A stretch of 64,000 bases of DNA from Cylicocyclus nassatus (Eukaryota > Nematoda > Chromadorea > Rhabditida > Strongylidae), in the NCBI GenBank assembly GCA_958299035.1, contig CATQJL010000223.1:47108162-47172161 (forward strand), in the 5' to 3' direction. Made by a program: the position numbers and the translations under genes. This document shows positions 22,916 to 34,640 of this stretch, piece after piece. Position 1 is the stretch's first letter. The number at the start of each line of letters is the position of its first letter. Under the pieces are notes generated by a model, which ran no database searches, was not told the DNA's origin, and saw nothing but the letters and a program-made list of their open reading frames with translations.

Positions 22916-24115
22916 AGGCAATGGCGTAGTGCATAGCCAAGACACGACCCAACTAAATGAATAGCAACGAACTTAAAATAGACAAAGACAAAAGAGAAGC
23001 AATTCAATGCAGCAAAACGGCCAGGCGCAACTAAACCGTGATAGCTGAGCGTCATATTCAACGATGATTTAGCCAGCAGACTTGAGCAGGAACCAACATG
23101 ACGCAGACAAGCGGATAACGACAGATGCGGAAAGAATAAAGTGTGAAGAAGTAATCTAAAGCAATAAGATGAGCAATTGCAAGCCAACCAATGTCAAAAA
23201 TCAAATAATGCAACAGAGAGGAGCGATAGAGCATATAGATCGAGCAACAACTCTCAATGTAGGCCCCTGGGAGAGGCATCAACGAGACACGCATTCAGCG
23301 GCAAATAGGGCCAAAGTAGAAGCCCAAGGCTGGTAATGCACCCGTAGTCACCAGTAAAAGTCACAGTCAGCAGAATACAACAGAAGCCGAGTGTGCAACT
23401 ACACAAAACACAGCATGACACGCCAGGCAACGGCCCAGTGTCTGAACAAGACATGATTAAACCAAATGAATAACAGAGAATCTGGAAAGAACGAAACAAA
23501 GGAGAAATAACGCAATGCGACAAAATGCGCTAAGCGCAAACTAACTTGGGATTGCCTAGCGTCACACTTAACGAGGGTCTGGCCAGGACATAGCGAAGCG
23601 GACAACGACAGACTTAGAAAGAGCAACGTGCAAAACAGAAACAACCTAAAGCAGCAAAGTGAACAACTACAAGCCAACCAATGTCGCAAAAGCAGATAAT
23701 GTGATATGAAGCAGCGACTAAGCGCGTAGAACGAGCAATAAACCTCAATAAGAAACCCAAGGTGGCAGTGCACTCCTAGATACCAAAATACACAATCAGC
23801 AGAACTCAGACACTCGCACCGGCCGGCGAGCCGGCGGCCGTTCCAGTGTGCAAAAACACGACAAGCGCGAGGGATTGCGCATACAGTAAGGAAATAATTT
23901 CAAACATCGCGCGATTGTGCCCGCGAAGCGCCAGGCTCGCCTTAATTATCCTGCCTTACTATTGTTGTTGTCACTTCCTCTATTATTGTTGCGCTTTTCC
24001 ACTCATTTGTGCCGTGTTTACGTATGTCTCGCATTGGAAGATTATGTTTATACTTTGTGGTCACTTACTGTTAGAAGTTTGGGGTATGAGTATGTAAATT
24101 GATGTAGTCCATCAT

Positions 24116-24750
24116 GGCGGCGCCGCGTTATGGAACAAAGCTACACCGCATTTGCCTGTGGTACATCCTAAGGCCCTCCTTGCGTTGCGTCGCTCCTAAT
24201 TGCAGTTCTCAGAGAAGCTAGCGCCACCGAGCGGATTGAGCCATTTTTCTCATCCTCTATAAATGAAGAGAACAAAATGTGAATTATAAACACATTTCAA
24301 AGGCGAATCAAATATACGATATGAGGAAGAAGTGTCTGCAAAACAAGCCAGCAGAAAGCAAAAGATGAGGATGTTAATTCCTCTTGGAAAGTCATTGACG
24401 GAAAATTTCCATCTTTCTTCTTTACTGATTTTCGTGTTTCACTTGTCTTGAACATTTTAAACTCAAATCCAGCATTGGATCACCCCAGATTCAGCCTTTG
24501 ATTCACCCCTAGAATCCATCTATTTTTTGAACTTCTAAATTGTCTCCAGTAAAACGAAGTGCATTCTTTTTGTTTTCCTTATGGCATTTATAAAGTTTGA
24601 ACATATCAGGTTGTAGTAATAGGGAATGACTCAATTCGCTAGCAGGAACAGCGCTACTCCTGCGCAATGAAGGCGACGCAACACAAATGGCCCTCAGGAT
24701 ATAACGCAGGGAAAGGCGGCGTAGCTTTGCTCCATAACGCCTCCCCACCT
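24116..24750. mobile_element. inverted-repeat element, uninterrupted copy
   Basis: Same element as 20428-22180 without the hAT insertion; flanked by CCATCAT on both sides (24109-24115, 24751-24757). No coding capacity. Confidence 0.65.
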
Positions 24751-24760
24751 CCATCATTAC

Positions 24761-25885
24761 CAGGGTAAAGCGGGGGGTGCGGCACGCCGCAGAGGGGGGG
24801 TCGTATTGAGGAGTCAAAAGGGGAGGGGGTCGTAGTTAGGTGATCTGATTATAGCGATAACATGATATTCGTATCATATCCATAATTAGCACGTCAATTA
24901 ACCCCTGTAGACAAAGTGTGAGCGAATTCTGAAGATTCAAGATACTAGGCTACCTAAGTGAAATGGTCAAATTCCAACATGGTTAACTTTGTTTTAAAGG
25001 TGAATTAGCTATCCGTTTTTGCACTCAAGACAAAGCACTACTCCTTCTTTGTCCACCTCAGGAATCCCGCTTCAGAAGACCTCCAAACTGTGGAATTAGA
25101 AGCCAACCAAAATCTCATTTTTCCCATTTTTCGCTTTTGATGGCTGTGCTTTCACCAAATATTACTCAGAGCTAAGAAGACGAATCAGGCTCAAAACATC
25201 CCTATGGAATCTACGAGGTTTAGGCTATCGATTCGTATAAATATTGTCCGCTAAAAATGTTTTTTTGATATAGTTAATGGCCTGCGGCACCCCCCCTCAA
25301 AACCTGCGGCTGCCGCAGGGGTGCCGCAGGGGTGCCGCAGGCCATTAACTATATCAAAAAAACATTTTTAGCGGACAATATTTATATGAATCGATAGCCT
25401 AAACCTCGTAGATTCCATAGGGATGTTTTGAGCCTGATTCGTCTTCTTAGCTCTGAGTAATATTTGGTGAAAGCACAGCCATCAAAAGCGAAAAATGGGA
25501 AAAATGAGATTTTGGTTGGCTTCTAATTCCACAGTTTGGAGGTCTTCTGAAGCGAGATTCCTGAGGTGGACAAAGAAGGAGTAGTGCTTTGTCTTGAGTG
25601 CAAAAACGGATAGCTAATTCACCTTTAAAACAAAGTTAACCATGTTGGAATTTGACCATTTCACTGAGGTAGCCTAGTATCTTGAATCTTCAGAATTCGC
25701 TCACGCTTTGTCTACAGGGGGTATTTGACATGCTAATTATGGATATATTGTCCATTATGTTTGACAGAGCCTTCAGGTAATACTATCTTAAGTGTATAGT
25801 TTAGGAGGGGGGTCTTATTAAGACAGCAATCAGGGGGGGGGGGTCGTATCCGACGGTCGAGTGCCGCACCCCCCGCTTTACCCTG
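24761..25885. mobile_element. hAT-like fold-back element, 1,125 bp
   Basis: Ends CAGGGTAAAGCGGGGGGTGC and its inverse, flanked by an exact 8-bp duplication ATCATTAC (24753-24760, 25886-25893). The unoccupied site is seen in unit A at 22180-22195. The arms (about 24875-25310 and 25320-25735) are nearly perfect inverse copies, so the DNA can fold into a very long hairpin; the apex is GC-rich (TGCGGCAGCCGCAGG-type). G-runs with GGGGGTCGTA sit just inside both ends. No transposase. Confidence 0.85.
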
Positions 25886-26178
25886 ATCATTACCATAACT
25901 CCTCTCTTTTTCAGGCTTTGAAATATCGATGATCTCCTTATTGTGACCTCTTCTTTCGACTTTTCTGTTCTTTTTGATTTGTATGGCGAAGAAGCAGAAC
26001 ATCAGTGAATTCTGCCCACTTGCTGTGAGGTGAAATCTTCTGTGTTCATCAGCGTTTTGGGTACAAGGAATATTGAATGTTCACAGGTTTTTGAGTGTTG
26101 TTGTTCTCTGATGGAACTACAGTCAGTGGTTATGCTGTAAGTTTGACACTGTTATTCGGAAAATCGAGTATGGCCTAA

Positions 26179-26380
26179 GGCCCCGGACAGACTTCACTCG
26201 ACTTAATCGCCGCGATCTAATCGCCAAGATTTCCATTCATTTTCATTTCACATTCGAAAATTTCGGGCTGGAAAAGTATCACAACCGAATGCAAGTCGAT
26301 CGGCATGGAATGATTTTGTAACAGTTGTCTCGTCGCGATTCAGTCGCGACGATCAAATCGCGTGAAGTCTGCCCGGGGCC
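26179..26380. mobile_element. TAA-flanked MITE (PIF/Harbinger-like), 202 bp
   Basis: GGCCCCGGACAGACTTCACT at the left and its near inverse at the right (GTGAAGTCTGCCCGGGGCC), flanked by TAA. It is inserted in the part of unit B that is absent from unit A. Confidence 0.75.
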
Positions 26381-27129
26381 TAATGGATGCTCCTTGATAT
26401 GCTCCTACTTTATTTTTGGACTGTCGCTGCTTTGCTGAGTATTCTAAAATTTATCTGGATTCTAAGATCTATCTGGACATCTGATCCGCAGGTTGCCTCT
26501 ATGTTGGCAACATATTGAATTTGGAAAACTATCTGATATTACCGCATTTCTGCTAATCTGATGGTCACGACTACTGGACGCATTCCAACAAATGTAAGTT
26601 TTTTGAACATCATTTGAAACTAGCTTTGCAGTGCTTCCTGGAGAATAAATCTCTATTCTAAATGTCTACTGTAATGCTTATATTTTTAGATTTGCTGTAC
26701 TAGACATTTCGCAACTCTATGCATAGCGTGTAAGTTCTAGTGTCAGTTGAATATTGTCAATAGCTTGTTCCATTTACAGGTATCGAATACAGCTTATCAT
26801 TTCTTTGTGTGGCATTAACAGTCCGTAAAATGGAACTTTCTGTGAACTGCCGACACATTTGGAACGTCCAACGATATGTGAACAACCTATTGCGTCATAT
26901 GATCTTTACATATAGATAAGAAGTCACTAGCTTTGTAGTCAAATATACTTTTTATGATGTGTGCGGCATTCTTTTCCCGTGTTTCGTTGCAATGTATCTT
27001 GTGGTTATAATAAATATGTTAACGTAGATTTGTAGAACCCTGTACTGAGATTACAGTGCTGGAAAAATAATGTGGCCCAGTGGCATTTGGTTGCGCCGCT
27101 CTCACATACCCGCTGGCGATTTTGCCATC

Positions 27130-27437
27130 TTCGGCCGGCGACCGTTTCAAGACCGGCCGGCTAGCACGGACGGCCGACACGAATTACGATGTCCCGCTAT
27201 ACGGCCATCGCCCGGTCGCCGGCCGGTGCGAATGTCTGACCGGCTATCGTCCGGCCGGCGACCGGCCCGGCCGAAGTATCGGTGATGTTCCAGACGGTCG
27301 TCGGCCGGTCGCCGGTCGCCGGCCGGTGCGAGTGTCTGACCGGCTATCGTCCGGCCGGCGACCGGCCCGGCCGAAGTATCGGTGATGTTCCAGACGGTCG
27401 TCGGCCGGTCGCCGGTCGCCGGCCGGTGCGAGTGTCT
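27130..27437. repeat. 100-bp tandem repeat, CCGG-rich
   Basis: Exact 100-bp period: copies 27238-27337 and 27338-27437 are nearly identical, and a diverged partial copy precedes them. Each unit contains GACCGGCTATCGTCC, AAGTATCGGTGATGTTCCAG and CGGCCGGTGCGAGTGTCT. All long frames here are repeat shadows. Confidence 0.85.
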
Positions 27438-27819
27438 GAGAATGCAACAGAAACTGAGTGTGCAACTGCATAAAACAGGGCAGGCCAGACAACGGCCTAG
27501 CGCCTGGCCAGGGCACGACTCAACCAAATGAATAGTAGCGGACAAAAAAGAGGACAAGAACAAAAGAGAAGCAATTCAAAACGACAAACAGCCAGGCGCA
27601 ACGAACCTATGCTAGCTGAGTGTCACACTCAATGAGGATCTAGCCAACGGACCTAAGCAGGACCAGAGCAAGGGCCAGCCAAACAGTCAGTGACAAACCT
27701 AGAATGAGCAATACATAAAAGAGAAGCGATTCAAAGCGATAAAGCATGAACAGGAGAAATTAACAACAAAAGAATGGCTTCTAGAGAAATATACACGAAA
27801 TTGAGCAAAATGGAGTTAA

Positions 27820-28156
27820 AGGCAGCATCCAAGCAAATCTAGATCTATGGGGATTTCACGTGGAAAGTACTTTTGGGGCCCTAACTAAGGCGCTGCCCCA
27901 TGCGGCAGCGCAGGTAGTGCTCTAACAACTGAGATATTCCCCTCGAAACTGGACCCCGCGATCGTATTCGCATGGATTCACGGCAGTTTCGCGCCAGGAT
28001 CCATGCGAAATACGATCGCGGGGTCCAGTTTCGAGGGGAATAGCTCGGCCGTTAGAGCACTACTTGAGCTGCCGATTGGGCAGTGGCTTAGTTAGGGCCC
28101 CAAAATTACTATTCACGTGAGATCCCCATGTGTCCAGACTTGCCTGGACGCTGCCT
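27820..28156. mobile_element. TTAA-flanked MITE, 337 bp
   Basis: Starts AGGCAGCATCCAAGCAAATC, ends with the inverse (GACTTGCCTGGACGCTGCCT), and is flanked by TTAA on both sides (27816-27819, 28157-28160), as expected for piggyBac-type elements. Arms pair along nearly the whole length (CGAAACTGGACCCCGCGATC and inverse). Half copies lie at 58262-58432 and 58489-58630. Confidence 0.85.
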
Positions 28157-28201
28157 TTAAGGAGTTAATATCAAGTCAACCCAAACCTACTCGCGTCTGA
28201 C

Positions 28202-28560
28202 ATGAAGTTCGAGACCTTGAAAAGAATCTATTATAAGGCAACACCTGACGTCCCAATAATAACTGACTCTGGAAGGACGGCACTTCCAAAAGTGCCTGCC
28301 CCTCCTGCCATACCCGACAGCTTCCATAGAATAAAGGAAAGTGCGGATACAGCTAAATTGCACATCACAAGAGGCTCCCCATCTTGTTGCTCTGGCAACT
28401 GGAAATCTGTATTACTTCCAGGCGTCATTGAAAGCATAAGCATAATAAGGACTCGCGCCGCTCTCAGCAGATTACGCCAGGGTACGTAGCCGCCTGATCC
28501 TGCTGCAAAGGCCATGGGCAGGGGAAGGGGAATAACTGGTATGGGTCTGAACACTCCGCG
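28202..28560. other. uncertain ORFs on both strands
   Basis: A 95-codon plus frame and a 107-codon minus frame overlap. The minus frame has a Gly/Ala-rich hydrophobic character (MAFAAGSGGYVPW...) and could be an exon; neither can be spliced onto neighbours with confidence. The next ~110 bp (28605-28715) resemble the inverted interior of the hAT-like MITE at 40416. Confidence 0.25.
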
Positions 28561-28983
28561 CCGAATGCGATCCCATTACAACCCCTGTTCTCAGTGAGTG
28601 CCATGTAAAAGAGGAGCCCAAGGCCCGGCACGAGTCAGTTTCTAGGGTTTCTGAAAACGAAGTCTCCCTTAACTTACGGAGGTTTTACGAAGTCCCCTTT
28701 GACCTACCTGCTTAGAAGAAGATGAAAACAAGAAAAAATTTTTAGTCTGAAAGAAAAGACGTAAGATAAGAGCGAAAATCTAAACTGGAGCTGAATACTA
28801 CGCATGCCAAGGCTTTGGCATTAGAGCGCGATATCTAACAAAGCGAGAATAAATGAAGGCAAAAAACAAAGGAAAGGCAATGATATGAAAATGTCTTCAT
28901 GCTCAGGGATAGATTTTTGACCGGGGAATCCGTCCATGCTAAAAAGATCCGAAACTTATGTGAAATAACGAAAATATATGCTC

Positions 28984-29006
28984 CAGACGATCTCAGATCG
29001 TCTGGT
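28984..29006. repeat. short palindrome
   Basis: CCAGACGATCTCAGATCGTCTGG is an interrupted palindrome, followed at once by another partial GTCTGGAGACGATC copy. No known role. Confidence 0.45.
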
Positions 29007-29154
29007 GGCCGTCTGGAGACGATCTAATTTTGGAAAAGGTATTACTTCACATAAGTTTTTAAATCTTTTTACATAATACTTTCCCAAATAATTTTCTATA
29101 CATATAGTTCAATTTTGGTGTCATATGCTTCTGTGTGCGCTGTAGACAAGCAAT

Positions 29155-29583
29155 TTGTTTATTTTAGCCTTGCTTTCAAATCGCGCGCACTTTTCGCCAT
29201 GCACGATAGAGCATGTCAATCGTGTGATAATCTGTCCGAAAAGCTTGTGTTCGACTGAATGGCGCTCATTCTTGGTGCTTGGCCCCCATTCGTCAGAAAC
29301 GATATCTCCTTTGCTGTTTGCTTTAAAAACGAAGTCCAGCCTGCTTCCAGACGATCTGTGCCGGGCCCTGGAGGAGCCCAATTATCTACATTGCAAGACA
29401 GAGAGGTGGGAGACATTCTCAGCTGATCCAACCAAATTTGCAATTCAACAAAGTTCTGGCGCCGCACTGAAGGCCGCTCACAAAATCGTCCACCTTCGTG
29501 GTCTGGCAACCCAGTCACGAGTAATAGAGGTCTATGTCACTCAAAGAAAGCCATGTATAGCACATGCAATGACCAGTTGGTAG
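29155..29583 (+). other. 142-codon open frame, product unknown
   Basis: A long frame with a coherent C-terminal half (SSGAALKAAHKIVHLRGL), but with an overlapping 100-codon minus frame and no clear splice sites. It could be a pseudogene or a mobile-element remnant. Confidence 0.25.
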
Positions 29584-30096
29584 CTAGAAATGCCCTAATC
29601 GCAAGATTCGGGAGCACTTTTCAAGTGATGAATAAGAACAAGGACTCAGCATGAATGCTCACTTAACAGGCACCCATGGGGGTGAAAACCGGCAACTCCT
29701 GTGAGTCTGAGGAGATCTATGATAGAATCACCCGTGCAAAAGTCGCCAACGAGTCAAGGACAACGCGAAGCAACTACCACTAAAGGAAGAAACAACACGC
29801 CCGTAAAATTGTATATATATGCTTATAATAAACTACTCGAGTATGGTGTATAGGATAAATAACCCTACGTACATTCAAAACAACAAAGCGTCATGCGTGA
29901 AAATATTTTTATGCAGCAAGCACGAAATTATAGATTCAGTTTCAGTGTATGAATACTGGCATGTTTCCACGCAAAAGTAATACGTTAACACAGAGTGGAC
30001 TTGGGGCGCTTCGTGAACGCCACTATGCCAAGGTATGGATGTCATCACAAGAATAATGGGATTAATAACAATTATCACTATTGAAGCGGGCGATGG

Positions 30097-30498
30097 ATGC
30101 TAGTCGACCGTGATAAGATCCTCGAATTGATGAATACGGCCGAGCCTCTGAGGCAAGGGATTGGGGCAAGGGGAAACCCCCTTGCCGCACGCGTTTCCGC
30201 GATGGAGGAGATGATCAAGAACTTGACTGAGCTGAAGCCCTTGAAGTGGGTGAAATCATAACAATTAGATAGAGACACTACAATCAATTACTTTAGAGAA
30301 AGCGACACCACATTGGAAGTCGCACCTTCGTCAAGCCGGGCAGCCTCGACAAAGTCGACCAAGCGTCAGATTTCTTCTAGCTCGGACACTTCAGAGTCAG
30401 ATGCTGAGAATAAGAAACACGCAGCGGAGAAGCCAGGCCCGTCCAAAACCTCCACACCGAAGAAGGCAGTGAAATTGAGATTGCAAGAAAGAAGATAA
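30097..30498 (+). CDS. paralogue of the 15643-16075 protein, possibly frame-damaged at its end
   Basis: Exons 30097-30245 and 30297-30498 join across a 51-bp intron (AA|GTGGGTG ... CTTTAG) at the same position as in the minus-strand paralogue, giving 116 residues. The N-terminus MLVDRDKILELMNTAEPL and the GNPLAARVSAMEEMIKNL stretch match the paralogue; the second exon shares TKSTKRQISSSS, EKPGPSK and TSTPKKA. The last residues (LRLQERR) differ: the lysine-rich ending of the paralogue (KKVKEE) reappears in another frame just past this point (30470-30510), which suggests a small frameshift near the 3' end. Function unknown; the two-part layout is conserved. Confidence 0.6.
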
Positions 30499-30904
30499 AA
30501 AAAGGAGTCCCCTTGAGCGGTCTTTTTTGTTGAATATTAGACTTGTTGAACACAAAACTGCAAAGAAGGTTCCTTTTTAATCCTCAATTGAACTGCCACC
30601 AGTGGGCTGTCACCACCGAAAACATTCGTTTTACACTATGAACGCCTCTTCTAGGAAATTCCCTTCCCTTCTTTTTGGTCAGTAAGAACAACAATCTAGA
30701 CTAGCGAATGCACCAGAAACGATCAAACAGCCGAGTGATACCCTGAAAGCATAGACCTGAGATATTCGACATGTTGTGATGTGAGCGCAAGGAAACAGGA
30801 GTCGCAAACCTGATAATAACAAAGTGAAATCTGGACTATGACTGTGCGAAATCTGGTGTTATTTTGTAGTGGATTTTCTTATGATTTTATGTATGGTAGC
30901 AAAA

Positions 30905-31766
30905 AATCAGAAAGGGGGGGTCGTATCTGGGTCGCATCTAAATTTTTTCGGAGCTGTCGAAGCTTGTTGGCTGCAATTTTGTTGCTATGAGGCCATCCTC
31001 CTACTTTGCCTCATAAAAATTGCAGGCTGTTTCTCTGATAAGTTACAAAATTGTAAGCTCAAAAATCCCAGTTTTTGCTTTTTAGGATCGCATCTAAATT
31101 TGCGAGAGTCGCATTTAAACTTTTTCAAGCTCACCGCTCCTCAAGGGCTGAAACTTTTTCTATTGATAGTCTGGGCACTATGCTACAGAACCTCTTCATT
31201 GCAGCCTCTTTTCCTGGCCTAAGATACGAATTTTCGAACTAACGTGCTCATGCAGTTTTTGACATCGTTCTGAGTGGCGCTGAAGCCGTTTTCGCAGGAA
31301 AAACTGTGCAAGAGGTAGGAAGTAAGCGTCTTGGTTGAAAACACTCTTTTCTTCAACAATCTTTTGTAGTTCAAGAATGTCATTTCTTTCGGCGTGCAAA
31401 AAGTTTGTGTCGCATACGGGAACCGAATTTGCTGGCCTGAAGTATGCCTGGAAATTTTTAAAAAAACTTGCAGAATCTCAAACATTATCGAAGGTGTGTA
31501 TGTGTGCTACAGATGCTGGGCGCACCCTTGGCCTAGAAATTCTGATGCCGAAACCTCACTGAAGTTCGCACGCAGGTGTTTTTTTTTGAGATTGACATTC
31601 TTTATGCAGCGAGAAATGTGGGCAGGGGAGGTAAGGGGGTAGATGGGGGGCGGGATGGGTGAGAGCGGGGGGTAGATGGGACGGGGGGTCGTACAGATGG
31701 GTACCTTCAAGGAGAGGGGGGGGTCGTAAATGGGGGTCCCGGATCGCATCAACACGCTTGACCCTG
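30905..31766. mobile_element. hAT-like remnant with GGGGGTCGTA motifs
   Basis: GGGGGGTCGTATCTGGGTCG near 30910 and two GGGGGTCGTA blocks near 31685-31725 match the subterminal blocks of the 24761-25885 element. The right end CGCTTGACCCTG resembles the inverted terminus of the 20460 element. The left terminus and target duplication are not found. Confidence 0.45.
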
Positions 31767-31969
31767 GTCGGGAGGCAACTCTATCTCGTGTTAACGCGAG
31801 AGCTTATGTCATAGTAAATGGCCATGCCGGTATGGAATCCCTGCTGGTTGCTAAAGCCAGATCACTCTGGTTCGACGTCGGGGCGCAAAACCACATGTCT
31901 ACGACATGTGTACTGGTCAAGATGTTGTATCCAGTAAAGCAATGTTTGTATACTACGATCTGTTGAGAC

Positions 31970-33440
31970 TATCCTATGATCGGGTGTTTTGTCTTCTGCT
32001 GTCTAGGGGGTGTTTTAACTCACTCTCTAGCGTGATGAGGAAAAAGAGGAAAAATAGCAAAGTGCGGTGACTAAGTGTATCATACTGGTCCCATGCAAAA
32101 TATGTATTTGCTTCGTTTTCGAATAAGCATCTAGTTTTGAATTCCTAATCACATAATATCATCAGATGTATGTCGTTCTTTTACAGTAACATTGATTGTA
32201 ATTTATGCAGTGTAGCTGGTCGTTTCGGTATAAATAATTTATACAGTGCTGGTCAAAAGTTCGGCTTAGCCTTAGGCTTAGGCATGGGCTTAGGGAAAAG
32301 CCACACTGTGATTTTGCTATATCCAATTTTAAAAGGTGCTGCGAGATTCACAGATTTGTTTCATTCATGAAAAGGCACACTTCGTCCACAACCATTTTGG
32401 CTCGTGACCAAATGTTAATGCAAATCCTGTGCCTCACCAATGCTCGTCTTTCGTCGCAAAAACACTCATTTACTTGTTTCTGCTGCATAAAAACTTGTTG
32501 GATATAAACAGTATTCATGAAGTCCGATGCATGATGCCAAATTTGTCACAGGGGTAAGATTGTTTTTTTGGATAACTTAAATTTTAGTGACATCTCCAAT
32601 AGTCTCATAAAGTAATACCTCTCCAATCTAGCATGGTGAATTACCTAATCTCTGAAGGGTTGAATTTTGAATGAAGCAGTCGATCCTATTCTTAGTTTCG
32701 GCTAGAAATGACAGGTATTTTACTGAGTACGTATGTAATGTAAGATTAGACCATTTAGCTGACAAGGACTTTCCAAGTAGAAAAAGAGAGTTTTCTTCAT
32801 CCGGAACAGTTATTAGTAAGGTGTTTCAGCACTCAAGTTTATTTCTGAATTCGCAGTTTTGTCAGATTCTGCTTTATTCCGCTCAAAGCCTCATTGAGCG
32901 CAAAATCTTTATTCTAAATTGCTCAGGATTTGAACGAAATTCTTTCTCAGCTTTCATAATTCAGCGCTTCTAGTCGGCAATCAAACTTAGATTTGTAAAC
33001 AGTGAGGACTCTTTCCAAAAACTCCATTCTACCATGGGCTATACATAATCTATTGTGATAATACTTTCTGAAGATATGAATTGAACTCGGAGCCAAAAGC
33101 AAAGAAACGGCTCAATTGTTATCGAAATTCTGTCCTTATCTTCTCAAACCTTTCTCGTATGAGCTGTTAGGGTTTACACGAGATGGGTAAGCATCTTCAC
33201 TTTAGATCTCATTTGAAGCGATTGAGTGTGTAAAAAAAATTTGCAAAAGTACTTTTTGCTGTTGTGCTCATCCATCACTGCTTCATTTGAGCACAGATCA
33301 CAGCAGCCACTCGATTTTGTTTATCTACGCTTTCAGATTTTGGCACATAATTGATTCTGCTGAAGAAAAATATTTTTGAGAATAGACGCATTCGCTTTAG
33401 CTCGTAATGTGCAGATGTAGCTGTAGACGAGAACCGCTGT
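31970..33440. other. no supported gene
   Basis: AT-rich DNA with short frames only: 32170-32370 with a Gly/Leu run, and 32671-32973 with 100 codons. None has clear splice context. No terminal repeats seen. Confidence 0.4.
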
Positions 33441-33449
33441 GAATTAATG

Positions 33450-33812
33450 TCATCGATGCTCTACCATGTTGCATTGGAGCTGGTTTATATGCATGTTAGA
33501 AACTTTTAAACCAGACTGACTAGAGAGCTGAGGGAGGTTTGTACAGCGCATATAATTTTGAGATGCAAGATTGAGATCTGGCTTCAGCAACAGATTTTTA
33601 CATGCACCCATAACAGACGTGATTACATCGTCCATTATGCCATTTGCATAAACAATAAGACAAATAATCGATTTCACATTTTCGCCAGCTTTATCGCTAG
33701 CTTCTGGCACACTTTGTTGATTGTTTACTGATGACATTAGCAGTTTTGTTCCTGTGTGATGCAAAAATCCCACAAAAGTCCAACAGCTAGAGATCTTACC
33801 AAAAATTGTCAT
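33450..33812 (-). other. possible exon(s), unknown protein
   Basis: 120-codon frame whose central part (SDKAGENVKSIICLIVYA, then GIMDDVITSVMGACKNLL) reads like real protein. A donor-like AAA|GTTTCT lies near 33500 and an acceptor-like CACACAG near 33755. Flanking exons could not be found. Confidence 0.3.
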
Positions 33813-34438
33813 CTTCTTAGATAGTATCGCTCAAATCATAAATCGCTCAAAAGCTTGCATGGCAAGCAATTCATCCAAAAATCCTTGGAACCTCTGAAGA
33901 AGCCATGTTTGTAAGTATGGTCGTCAATAAACTCAACAGCCCTTATCAGTTCTCTCATCAGCGCTCAGTCATAACACCAAAAAATTCAGTCTTATCGCTC
34001 TTCCAGGTAGTTTCTGTGCCATCAGAAGTTTTCGCCTCCTTCGTATGTTTTAGTCTTTTAAATCTGATTCATTATGCTCAGTCATGTTGGAGGTTCGCAT
34101 TTTGTGCGCTTTAGCTTGCAAAACCCATCATTTTACGATCCAGAGTGCTTATTATCCCTGTTTGCTAGTTTCTTTCGAGTCATCCAGCATTTCACTGACG
34201 CTTCATTATAGTGTAAGTCAATAACAGGTGGAACGACTATCAATCCATGAGGTGGTCATTACATTGTTGTAATAGCTTACTATTACACGTAATGCAATCT
34301 GCATTTTGTCCCGTGAGAGTAATCAATGAATATTATTAGCTTCATATTTTTCCTATTGCCAATGTCATCTACCTCAAACATCTGCTTCATTTGCCTCATG
34401 TTTCTACAATGCCTTCCTCACTGCTCAAAGACAGTGGG

Positions 34439-34640
34439 TCGGCAAAATGGACTCTTCTCGGATTTTGGTGGTGTTAGATAGACCCCCCCCCCCCAGTACA
34501 CTGTAGCCTAAACCCCAGTGGAGATCTGAAACGCATTTTCAGGACTTAATGTATTAAATGGCAGGTGAGGTTTGTGTTACAGTGTACTTGAGGGGTCTAC
34601 TACTTAACACCGCCAAAATTTAAAGGGACCCATTTTGCCT
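34439..34640. mobile_element. TTAA-type MITE with 12-C run
   Basis: The right end reads GGGACCCATTTTGCCT then TTAA; the left end is the imperfect inverse (CGGCAAAATGGACTC). The inner arms GATTTTGGTGGTGTTAGA and its inverse pair; a run of twelve or more C sits beside the left arm. Confidence 0.6.

Larger units (their letters stand above)
19380..27800. repeat. higher-order repeat region (two units plus flanks)
   Basis: The same ordered blocks occur twice. Unit A has 20165-20427, a 630-bp inverted-repeat element and 22188-22640. Unit B has 23860-24115, the same element and 25894-27090. Both are bordered by CCGG-rich arrays and by ~450-bp repeats that include GTGTGCAACTACACAAAACA-like motifs (19556-20020, 22900-23370, 23380-23790, 27440-27790). 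Unit A lacks about 750 bp present in B (26085-26860). Each unit was later hit by a different hAT-like element. The short frame ATGGCGAAAAAGCAG...GAATTCTGCCC (near 22279 and 25983) is the only shared coding-like piece. Confidence 0.7.

Noticed and set aside
22627..23187. 186-codon minus ORF
   Set aside because: Covers the CCGG-rich tandem array and following repeat; the Arg/Pro-rich part is translated satellite.
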